A stretch of 20,567 nt of DNA from an uncultured Clostridia bacterium (GTDB lineage Bacteria > Bacillota_A > Clostridia > TANB77 > CAG-508): the NCBI GenBank assembly GCA_944388685.1, contig CALXJS010000030.1, positions 1 to 20,567 of the forward strand, in the 5' to 3' direction. Shown piece after piece: positions 14,892 to 20,567 of this stretch. Within the stretch, counting starts at the first letter, position 1. Each line of letters begins with the position of its first letter. The position numbers and the translations under genes were made by a program. Under the pieces are notes generated by a model. The model had not been told where the DNA came from. It saw only the letters and a program-made list of their open reading frames with translations, and searched no databases.

Positions 14892-16223
14892 TTATTTTTT
14901 TTGTAATTTACATATAAAAAATCCATCTGTTTCTATTCCTTGAAATAATTGGATATTCCCTTTTTTATCCATATTTTTTTCAAAGGCTTTAATTGGTATT
15001 TTTATTTGTTGAAAATTAGAATTTTTTTGCAAAAATTCTTCAACTATTTTTTGATTTTCCTCACTGAAAATGCTACATGTTGCATATACCATTTCTCCTT
15101 TTTCTTTTAAATATTTTGAGCAAGTTTCTAGTATGCTTTTTTGTATTTTTGTAATTTCTTTTATATCTTCTTCTTTTCTTCTCCATTTTATATCTGGTTT
15201 TCTTTTTAGAACGCCTATCCCTAAACACGGTACATCTAAAAGAATTTTATCAAATTTTTCTTTATATTCTTCTTTATATTCACTTGCATCTTGACATTTT
15301 GCTTGAATAATATTTATTCCTAGTCTTTTTGCATTTTCTTCCACCAAATTAACTCTATGTTGATGTAAATCCCAAGCTTGTATCTCCCCTTTATTTTCCA
15401 TCATTTCAGCTAAATATGTTGTTTTTCCACCTGGACTGCTACAAGCATCTAATACCTTTTCATGAGGTTTGGCTTTTAATGCATAAGCAATCAATCCTGC
15501 CCCTTCATCTTGAATAGTAAAATATCCCTTTTGAAATAAGTCTAACCCCTCAATATTTTTCACTTTATCTAAAATCAAAAAATCTTCTAATTTGGCTTCT
15601 TGGAAATCTATATTTCTTTCTTTTAATAAATTTTCTAACGCCTTTTTATTGGTTTTTAATGAATTTATTCTTATACTAATTTTGGGTTTCAAATTAGAAT
15701 TCTTACATATCTCTTCAACTCTATCTATACTATTTTCTTCTAATAGGTGTTTAACAATCCATTCTGGCATTGCTGTTGTTTTAGAAATTCTTTCCACAGC
15801 ATTTTCAATTTGAAAAAATGCCTCATAATCTTTTTTATCAACTTTTCTTAATATTGCATTTACAAAATTGGAACTACTTTTATGTCCATAACGTTTCGCT
15901 AAGTTAACACCTTCATTAACTGCTGCTGATTTTGGAACTTTATCTAAAAATACAATTTGATAAATCCCCATTCTTAATATATTTAAAATCCATGGAGAAA
16001 TTTTTTTCAATCTAATTTTAGAATATTTCTTTATAATTTCATCCAAAGTTAATTTCCATGAGGTGACTCCATAAACTATTTCTGAAATAAATCCAATATC
16101 CCTATCGTCTAATTTATGCTTATTTTCTTTTATAATTTCATCCAAAGCAATATTAGAATAGGCTTCTTCTTTATCTATTTTATATAACGCTTTTAATGCT
16201 GTTTCTCTTGCTATATCTATCAT
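14892..16223 (-). CDS. rsmB: 16S rRNA (cytosine(967)-C5)-methyltransferase RsmB
   Basis: Methylates C967 of 16S rRNA with S-adenosylmethionine. An N-terminal NusB-like domain (about 1-140, starting MIDIARETALKALYKI) is followed by the methyltransferase: SAM motif DACSSPGGKTTYLAE, motif IV LLDVPCLGIGVLKRKPD with the conserved Pro-Cys, and motif VI ATCSIFSEEN with the catalytic Cys. I chose the ATG at 16223, giving 443 residues, because it begins at the family N-terminus and has AGGAAG at good spacing. The frame stays open to an ATG at 16301, but those 26 codons do not match the family and look like leader DNA. In Bacillus rsmB lies in a def-fmt-rsmB cluster; here it is alone next to the pilus operon and divergent from the dodecin gene. 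Confidence 0.94.
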   Translation of the reverse strand: MIDIARETALKALYKIDKEEAYSNIALDEIIKENKHKLDDRDIGFISEIVYGVTSWKLTLDEIIKKYSKIRLKKISPWILNILRMGIYQIVFLDKVPKSAAVNEGVNLAKRYGHKSSSNFVNAILRKVDKKDYEAFFQIENAVERISKTTAMPEWIVKHLLEENSIDRVEEICKNSNLKPKISIRINSLKTNKKALENLLKERNIDFQEAKLEDFLILDKVKNIEGLDLFQKGYFTIQDEGAGLIAYALKAKPHEKVLDACSSPGGKTTYLAEMMENKGEIQAWDLHQHRVNLVEENAKRLGINIIQAKCQDASEYKEEYKEKFDKILLDVPCLGIGVLKRKPDIKWRRKEEDIKEITKIQKSILETCSKYLKEKGEMVYATCSIFSEENQKIVEEFLQKNSNFQQIKIPIKAFEKNMDKKGNIQLFQGIETDGFFICKLQKK

Positions 16224-16392
16224 ATTATTTGCTTCCTTTCTGTCCTCAAACTCCCTAAAAATGTCCCAAAAAGAAACGTCCCCAATTGTTCTCCTGCTCA
16301 TTATATACTGTTCTTTTTATTTTTTCTAGTAATTTTGTATATTTTTTTATTTTTTGGAAACCATATTTTTAAAAGATTTGGAGGTAAAATTT

Positions 16393-16620
16393 ATGGAAAT
16401 AAAAAAACATTTAATTATTACTGGTAATTCAACTGTATCATGGAAAGATGCTATTGTAAAAGCAGTTGCAGAAGCTTCTAAAACAATTGATTATCTTTCA
16501 GATGTTAGAATTTTAGAACAAAGAGCAAGTATCAGTGGAGATAAAATTTCTGAATACTTTGTTGACCTAGATATTTCTTTTTCTATTGATTTAAATAGAA
16601 AAGATAATAAAGATGCTTAA
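16393..16620 (+). CDS. Dodecin family flavin-binding protein
   Basis: 75 residues from the ATG at 16393, which has GGAGG at 16380-16384. An upstream in-frame ATG at 16354 would add 13 residues that do not fit the family. The sequence follows dodecin closely: KHLIITGNSTVSWKDAI, then AVAEASKTIDYLSDV, then ISGDKISEYFVDLDISFSID. The Trp of the SWKDA motif is the residue that stacks on flavin. Dodecins form hollow dodecamers that store or buffer flavins such as FMN or riboflavin, or coenzyme A derivatives. It lies directly before spoVAC on the same strand with an 83-nt gap, and divergent from rsmB. Whether it is co-transcribed with spoVA is inference. Confidence 0.88.
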   Translation: MEIKKHLIITGNSTVSWKDAIVKAVAEASKTIDYLSDVRILEQRASISGDKISEYFVDLDISFSIDLNRKDNKDA

Positions 16621-16655
16621 TATCCATATTGCTGTAATGTATAAAATTTAAAGAA

Positions 16656-16703
16656 AGGAGTGTATGATTATTTTATTCATAAAATAAATCATACAAAATC
16701 ATT
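16656..16703 (+). promoter_or_regulatory. Split ribosome binding site of spoVAC: SD, hairpin, start
   Basis: AGGAG ends at 16660. It is followed directly by a hairpin in which 16661-16676 pairs with 16679-16695 over up to 16 bp with one bulged A. After the stem comes AAATCATT and the ATG at 16704. In linear distance the SD is 43 nt from the ATG, but folding would leave 8 nt, an ideal spacing. No other SD lies before the ATG. The hairpin's left arm also contains a 7-codon ORF (16664-16687) that could use the same SD. Confidence 0.6.
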
Positions 16704-17171
16704 ATGGAAAATCCAACAGAAACAAAGAAAACTTATCAAGAATATGTAGATAAGAAATCTCCCAACTCACCTATATTAAAAAACTGTTTCAATGCTTTCT
16801 GGGTTGGCGGATTAATTTGTACACTTGGTCAAATTATACTTAATATTTGCAAAGATAGAGGATTTGATACTCAAATTTCAGGCACAATTGTTTCCATTTT
16901 ACTAATCGGACTATCTGCATTTCTTACTGGACTAAATATTTTTAATAAAATCGGAAAATTTGCAGGTGCTGGTTCTTTAATACCTATTACAGGATTCGCA
17001 AACTCAATTGTTTCTCCTGCGATGGAATATAAATCTGAAGGATATGTCATGGGTGTTGGTGGAAAAATGTTTACAGTTGCTGGACCTGTATTAGTTTTTG
17101 GTATCTCAACTTCTATTTTAGTTGGTATTATCTATTTAATATTTAATACACAAAGTGTAACTTTAGTTTAA
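16704..17171 (+). CDS. spoVAC: Stage V sporulation protein AC
   Basis: Membrane channel subunit of the SpoVA system, which moves calcium-dipicolinic acid into the forespore and releases it at germination. In Bacillus SpoVAC is a mechanosensitive channel. At 155 residues it has the usual length. Conserved segments are FWVGGLICTLGQ, LTGLNIFNKIGKFAGAGSLI and GFANSIVSPAMEYKSEG, with membrane segments near 30-48, 58-78, 85-105 and 125-150. The ATG gives the normal family N-terminus (YQEYVDKKSPNSPILKN). Its ribosome binding site is displaced by a hairpin. spoVAD follows after 82 nt, as in most spore formers, but is broken. Confidence 0.95.
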   Translation: MENPTETKKTYQEYVDKKSPNSPILKNCFNAFWVGGLICTLGQIILNICKDRGFDTQISGTIVSILLIGLSAFLTGLNIFNKIGKFAGAGSLIPITGFANSIVSPAMEYKSEGYVMGVGGKMFTVAGPVLVFGISTSILVGIIYLIFNTQSVTLV

Positions 17172-17174
17172 AAG

Positions 17175-17218
17175 TTGCCAAATTGCCAAAAGGAACGGCC
17201 AAAATGGCAATTTGGCAA
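17175..17218. repeat. 14-bp perfect inverted repeat between spoVAC and spoVAD
   Basis: TTGCCAAATTGCCA (17175-17188) is the exact reverse complement of TGGCAATTTGGCAA (17205-17218), with a 16-nt loop containing GGCC. Further copies of the same short word follow (TAGCAA, TTGGCA up to 17235). It begins 4 nt after the spoVAC stop codon. No T-run follows, so attenuation or mRNA stability is more likely than termination. Confidence 0.75.
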
Positions 17219-17253
17219 TTTAGCAATATTGGCATTCAAAAGGAGATGATTTT

Positions 17254-17932
17254 TTGAAAAAATTAGGAAATCAAACAATAAAATTTACAACCCCACCTTC
17301 TATTTTAGAATGTGCTTCTATTGTTGGACCTAAAGAAGCAGAAGGACCTATGGCAAAATATTTTGACCAGACATTAGATGATGAATTTTGGGGAGAAAAA
17401 ACTTGGGAAAAAGCAGAAAGTAAAATTATCAAGGAAACTGTAAATATGGTTATCCGAAAAGCACGGTATTTCAGCAAATGATATTGATTGTATGTTTGCT
17501 GGAGATTTATTAAATCAATGTATCTCTTCTAGTTTTGGCTTACGCGATTTGCAAATTCCTTTTTTTGGAGTGTTTGGTGCTTGCTCTACTTTTGTAGAGT
17601 CGCTAACATTAGGTGCTATTTGTGCCGAAAGTTTTGCTAATCATGTATTATGTGCAACTTCTAGCCATTTTTGTAGTGCCGAAAAACAATTTCGATTCCC
17701 TCTAGAGTTAGGAAATCAAAGACCCCAGACTAGTCAATGGACTGTTACTGGCTCTGGAGCAGCTATTGTAGCTAAAAATGGCTCTGGCCCTTATATTACA
17801 CATATTACACCAGGAAAGATTATCGATATGGGAATTAAAGATGGTAATAATATGGGAGCAGCAATGGCACCTGCCACGGTTATTTTGACACAAATTTTTT
17901 ATTTTTTAAATAGCTCTTGGTTCGAGCATTAA
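17254..17932 (+). pseudogene. spoVAD: Stage V sporulation protein AD, frameshifted and truncated by element insertion
   Basis: SpoVAD is a thiolase-fold protein that binds dipicolinic acid. Translation starts at TTG (17254) with AAAAGGAGATGA upstream and reads MKKLGNQTIKF, then IVGPKEAEGPMAKYFDQ. At 17464 one extra base breaks the frame: the first frame runs to a stop at 17479-17481 as ARYFSK. Removing the C of GCACGG restores AGISANDIDCMFAGDLLNQ and the second frame, which continues with FGACST, SSHFCSAEKQFRFPLELGNQ and NMGAAMAPA. After the MAPA codons (17864-17875) similarity ends and the frame runs into unrelated DNA to a stop at 17930-17932. About 208 of the usual 340 residues remain. The frameshift may be real or a sequence error; the truncation is due to the mobile element. 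No complete product can be made from this copy. Confidence 0.92.
17864..17905. other. Left junction of the mobile element (attL region) in spoVAD
   Basis: spoVAD similarity is clear up to the MAPA codons at 17864-17875. The next bases (ACGGTTATTTTGACAC) no longer match the family, and the recombinase stop codon lies at 17906-17908. The crossover site must therefore lie about 17865-17885. The exact core dinucleotide cannot be set because attR is outside the window. Confidence 0.6.
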
Positions 17933-19660
17933 TTCTTCATTCATTTTAATGTATTCTAACATTCTTTCATATTCGTCTGCAAACTTAAATTTAATTGTTA
18001 CATCTCCTTTTTCATGTACATATATACAATCAATTAATTCTATTACAATATCTCTTGTTAATTTAGTTATGTTTTTCTTTTTCTTCAAACTTTCAATCCA
18101 ATTATTATCACCAAGTATTTGCTCTTTATATTTAATTTTTTCTTCTTCTAAATATTTAATATTCATTTCTATGTTTTCTATTTCTTTTTCATAACTACTT
18201 TTATATTCAAGATATTCTTCTCTCGAAATGTCTCCCAATTTCCAATCTTCATAAACAGACTTTTTTAATGTTTTATATTTTTCTAATTCATTTTGTTTTG
18301 AATTTATCATTTTTTCCAGATTTGAATTGGCTAAATTTCTCTTTTCTGATTTATTTATCTTTTTTATTATTTTTTCCATTTCAATAGCTAAATCTATTTG
18401 TACTTTAATTGATTCTAGTACAACCTTTTCTAAATAATCACTTCTTATAGTATGTTTAGTGCATATTTGTTTAGATTTTTTTCTATACGTATTACATACA
18501 TAATAATAGTATGTTTTAAATTTATTATTTGTAGATTTTTTATTCATTGCTCTTTTACAATCTGCACATCTTATATACCCTGCAAATAAAGAAACTTCTC
18601 CAGTACCATCACCTTTAATTCTAGTATCTCTTGATATAATATCTTGCACTTTTTCAAATGTTTCCTTATCTATAATTGCTTCATGATTGTTTTCTACTAC
18701 TATCCAATCTTCTTCTGGAACATTAACTAATTTATGAACTTTGTAATTCAACATTTTTTTTGTTCCCTGTATTAAAGTTCCTGTGTACATACGATTTCTT
18801 AATATACGAGCTACTGTAGAATCACTCCAAAGTGTATTTCCTTTCATATTACTAGCATTTACATATTTTTGTTTTAGTGTTTTTTGCTTATATGTTGTAG
18901 GATTGACAATTCCTTTATCGTTTAATATTTTCGTTATCGTTACTCTTCCTTTACCTTCTAAAAATAATTTATAAATTAATCTAACAACTTCTGCTGCTTC
19001 TTCATCTATTATTAATTTGTATTTATCTTCCGGATCTTTTTTATATCCATATATAGGAAAAGAACCTAAGTATTGTCCGTTTTTCTTTCTTGCTGTATTT
19101 GCTAAAATAATCTTGTTAGATATATCTCTACAATATTCATCATTTATTAAATTCTTAAAAGGAACCATTATGCTATTAACAGATTTTGGCTTATAAAAAC
19201 TATCTATATCTTCAGATTTTGTTGCAAATCTTATATTAAATAAAGGAAATATTTGCTCAATATAATTACCAACCTCTATATAATTTCTTCCCAAACGAGA
19301 TAAATCTTTTGTTATAATCATATTAATGTGATTTTCTTTCATATCTCGTAATAATCTTTGAAAATCAGGTCTATTGAAATCTGTACCAGAATAGCCATCA
19401 TCAATGTAAGTATCATATACTACATATTCATCATTACTATTTTGTGCTAATTCTCTAATGAAGCCATCTAGTATTTTGTCTTGGCTAACAACACTATTGC
19501 TTTCATCTTTATCATCTCCATCTTCACGAGATAATCTTATATATTTAGCAATATACCATATCTTCTTATTCGGTGCTGGAAATGGATTCTGCATTTTTGG
19601 AAAAATAGCACTACTTTGGTAATTCAGATTTTGTTCATTATACTTACTTTTTCTAGGCAT
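17906..19660 (-). CDS. Large serine recombinase (TnpX/TndX-like integrase)
   Basis: Site-specific recombinase that would insert and excise the element. The catalytic domain (about 34-190) has the nucleophile Ser in AKYIRLSREDGD, TYIDDGYSGTDFNRPDF and ITKDLSRLGRNYIEVG. The Recombinase domain (about 215-330, YGYKKDPEDKYKLIIDEEAA, NRMYTGTLIQG) and a zinc ribbon (CADCKRAM and a second cysteine pair in VCNTYRKKSKQIC) follow. A long Lys/Glu coiled coil spans about 430-530, and the end resembles the C-terminal domain of transposon-type recombinases. Two ATGs lie together; the one at 19660 is 4 nt from AGGAGG and the one at 19663 only 1 nt, so I take the former (584 residues). The stop lies about 30 nt from the spoVAD junction, as expected for an integrase next to its att site. 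Confidence 0.94.
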   Translation of the reverse strand: MPRKSKYNEQNLNYQSSAIFPKMQNPFPAPNKKIWYIAKYIRLSREDGDDKDESNSVVSQDKILDGFIRELAQNSNDEYVVYDTYIDDGYSGTDFNRPDFQRLLRDMKENHINMIITKDLSRLGRNYIEVGNYIEQIFPLFNIRFATKSEDIDSFYKPKSVNSIMVPFKNLINDEYCRDISNKIILANTARKKNGQYLGSFPIYGYKKDPEDKYKLIIDEEAAEVVRLIYKLFLEGKGRVTITKILNDKGIVNPTTYKQKTLKQKYVNASNMKGNTLWSDSTVARILRNRMYTGTLIQGTKKMLNYKVHKLVNVPEEDWIVVENNHEAIIDKETFEKVQDIISRDTRIKGDGTGEVSLFAGYIRCADCKRAMNKKSTNNKFKTYYYYVCNTYRKKSKQICTKHTIRSDYLEKVVLESIKVQIDLAIEMEKIIKKINKSEKRNLANSNLEKMINSKQNELEKYKTLKKSVYEDWKLGDISREEYLEYKSSYEKEIENIEMNIKYLEEEKIKYKEQILGDNNWIESLKKKKNITKLTRDIVIELIDCIYVHEKGDVTIKFKFADEYERMLEYIKMNEELMLEPRAI

Positions 19661-19699
19661 CATTCCTCCTTCCTACAAAGTTATAAATTAGCTATTTAT

Positions 19700-19728
19700 A
19701 TTTTAACATAAATTCATATTTATTACAA
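19700..19728 (-). promoter_or_regulatory. Candidate promoter of the serine recombinase
   Basis: On the minus strand TTGTAA (19728-19723), 17 bp, then TAAAAT (19705-19700), about 40 bp before the recombinase start. It suggests the recombinase can be transcribed separately from the upstream 89-residue gene. Confidence 0.5.
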
Positions 19729-19743
19729 TAAACTTAACTTTGT

Positions 19744-20013
19744 TTAAATGTTTTTATTCTTTATCAAATTTTCTATACAATCGTTAATATTTGGACCATC
19801 TTTAGCAAATTCAAACTTTACTTTTATTCCATCCACAATAAACATATATGGATTTTTAACAGTCTGTAAAAATTCCATTATTCTTTCTAATTTTGTTTTA
19901 TTTGTATTAATTTTTATATCTTTTAAATCATCAATATCTTTGTCCTGCACAAATCTTATATTGCTACTTTTTCCTAATTGCATTTTTGTTTTGATTTTAA
20001 TGTAATCTTCCAT
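19744..20013 (-). CDS. Unknown 89-residue protein of the element
   Basis: Soluble, charged protein with no signal peptide or membrane segment. The C-terminal half reads LQTVKNPYMFIVDGIKVKFE, then FAKDGPNINDCIENLIKN. This pattern (NPYxFxVxxxxVxxxF followed by a short helical end) reminds me of small proteins found next to serine recombinases in Gram-positive conjugative elements, but I cannot name the family with confidence. AGGAGGTT lies before the ATG, so it is probably expressed. It ends 83 nt before the recombinase start and shares its orientation. Confidence 0.75.
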   Translation of the reverse strand: MEDYIKIKTKMQLGKSSNIRFVQDKDIDDLKDIKINTNKTKLERIMEFLQTVKNPYMFIVDGIKVKFEFAKDGPNINDCIENLIKNKNI

Positions 20014-20103
20014 GAATAACCTCCTAAATATTAAATTGTCAATGTGCTTATAATATTATTTCCTATCTATCCATTTTTATTCTTTTCCAATTAATTATTT
20101 TCC

Positions 20104-20493
20104 TTAACTTGTATATTCTGGATATCGAATTTTGATGCCTTCATAAAAAAAAGGAGCATAAGAACAGGAAAAAATTTCACTTGGATTATAGTAACTTGAC
20201 TTATTTCCATTTTCTAAATCTTCTGTACTATCATATGCACATCTATTCCATAAACTAAATGCCATCCTAGTTACTTTAGCTGATGTACTTGTTTGCCATG
20301 CTGCATTTATTGAATCTATATTTATTTCTCCCTTTTTTATATCAAATATTTCTTTAAAATGATCTCTTGTAGTTTCTGCTATTCCTAATGTGTAAACTAA
20401 GGATGTATAATATACATCTGTTTTTCCATATGATGATAGTTCTTTTAGTTTTTCTTCAAAAAAATTTTGATGTTCAGTATTTATAAATTTCAT
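20104..20493 (-). CDS. DUF6075-like protein of unknown function
   Basis: 129 residues from the ATG at 20493, which begins MKFINTEHQNFFEEKL and has GGAGGTT upstream. The open frame extends to an ATG at 20556 through 21 codons that include a hairpin (TGGCACAAAGTGCCA, 20520-20534) and are unlikely to be coding. Conserved-looking segments are LGIAETTRDHFKEIFD, INAAWQTSTSAKVTRMAFSL and WNRCAYDSTED. I recall these as typical of the DUF6075 family, found in Firmicutes and often on mobile elements; the assignment is from memory. There is no membrane segment and no catalytic motif that I recognise. It is cargo or maintenance gene of the element. Confidence 0.75.
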   Translation of the reverse strand: MKFINTEHQNFFEEKLKELSSYGKTDVYYTSLVYTLGIAETTRDHFKEIFDIKKGEINIDSINAAWQTSTSAKVTRMAFSLWNRCAYDSTEDLENGNKSSYYNPSEIFSCSYAPFFYEGIKIRYPEYTS

Positions 20494-20519
20494 TTTAACC
20501 TCCATTCCATCGCTTCGCT

Positions 20520-20534
20520 TGGCACAAAGTGCCA
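20520..20534. repeat. Short hairpin upstream of the DUF6075-like gene
   Basis: TGGCAC and GTGCCA form a perfect 6-bp stem around AAA, about 27 nt before the chosen start. It may lie in the 5' leader of the mRNA. There is no T-run, so it is not a terminator. Confidence 0.5.
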
Positions 20535-20567
20535 TGAAAAATCGCGACAATTTCATTTTCTTTGTTT

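Larger units (their letters stand above)
17876..20567. mobile_element. Integrated element with large serine recombinase, left end only
   Basis: The element starts at the spoVAD junction and continues past the window. It carries a Tn4451/Tn5397-type serine recombinase at its end, an 89-residue protein and a DUF6075-like protein, all on the minus strand pointing toward the junction. No spoVAD remainder or spoVAE is found in the remaining 2.7 kb, so the element is longer than that. Prophage, integrative conjugative element and mobilisable transposon are all possible. Confidence 0.8.

Noticed and set aside
16639..16668. Possible SigG promoter (GTATA plus a -10) before spoVAC
   Set aside because: spoVA operons are normally SigG-controlled, but I could not find a -10 with the right spacing; the best options match poorly, so I do not list it.
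16664..16687. Seven-codon leader peptide before spoVAC
   Set aside because: Not listed as a gene: it lies within the hairpin arm, is very short and its SD is only 3 nt away. It is mentioned under the spoVAC start.
17708..17893. Minus-strand open frame of 61 codons opposite spoVAD
   Set aside because: Antisense of clearly conserved SpoVAD codons, with no ribosome binding site.

Overview
The window is low-GC DNA that looks like an endospore-forming Firmicute of the class Clostridia. The signs are AT-rich codon use, strong AGGAGG ribosome binding sites, a spoVA locus, a Gram-positive type IV pilus operon with a fused PilM-PilN protein (an arrangement known from Clostridioides difficile), a split-type transketolase subunit, and a Tn4451/Tn5397-like large serine recombinase. 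I cannot name a species.

Layout. From 1 to about 16.3 kb every protein gene but one runs on the minus strand. (1) 1-2451: ftsE, ftsX and the 5' part of a coiled-coil M23 murein hydrolase, a compact cell-division/wall-hydrolysis operon. (2) 2452-2989: an intergenic region with several hairpins and a plus-strand unit made of a near-consensus promoter, a 27-residue hydrophobic peptide and a terminator. (3) 2990-4885: a ROK-family sugar kinase followed by the C-terminal subunit of a split transketolase or DXP-synthase-like enzyme. (4) 4886-5389: about 500 bp packed with inverted repeats. (5) 5390-14702: a complete type IV pilus operon, in transcription order pilMN, pilO, a Ser/Thr-rich membrane-anchored protein, major pilin, prepilin peptidase, two minor pilins, pilB, pilT, pilC. 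(6) 14892-16223: rsmB. (7) 16393-17932, plus strand: a dodecin, spoVAC and a broken spoVAD. (8) about 17876 to the end: the left end of an integrated mobile element with a large serine recombinase, an 89-residue unknown protein and a protein I recall as DUF6075-like. The right end lies outside the window.

How the genes work together. FtsEX is a membrane ABC-type switch that activates a coiled-coil peptidoglycan hydrolase, and the M23 gene directly downstream is the obvious partner. The pilus genes give a full machine: PilB extends, PilT retracts, PilC is the platform, PilMN/PilO align, PilD processes the pilins. SpoVAC and SpoVAD belong to the forespore system that imports dipicolinic acid.

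The most notable finding is that spoVAD is cut at the codons for its MAPA motif by the serine-recombinase element. This resembles the skin, vfbin and SP-beta elements that interrupt sporulation genes. Two facts argue against a simple regulated-excision model: spoVAD also has a 1-nt frameshift about 410 bp upstream of the junction, and the spoVA operon is normally a forespore (germ-line) operon, whereas the known regulated excisions take place in the mother cell. A second unusual feature is the start of spoVAC, where a 16-bp hairpin separates the Shine-Dalgarno from the ATG so that folding would bring them to a normal spacing.
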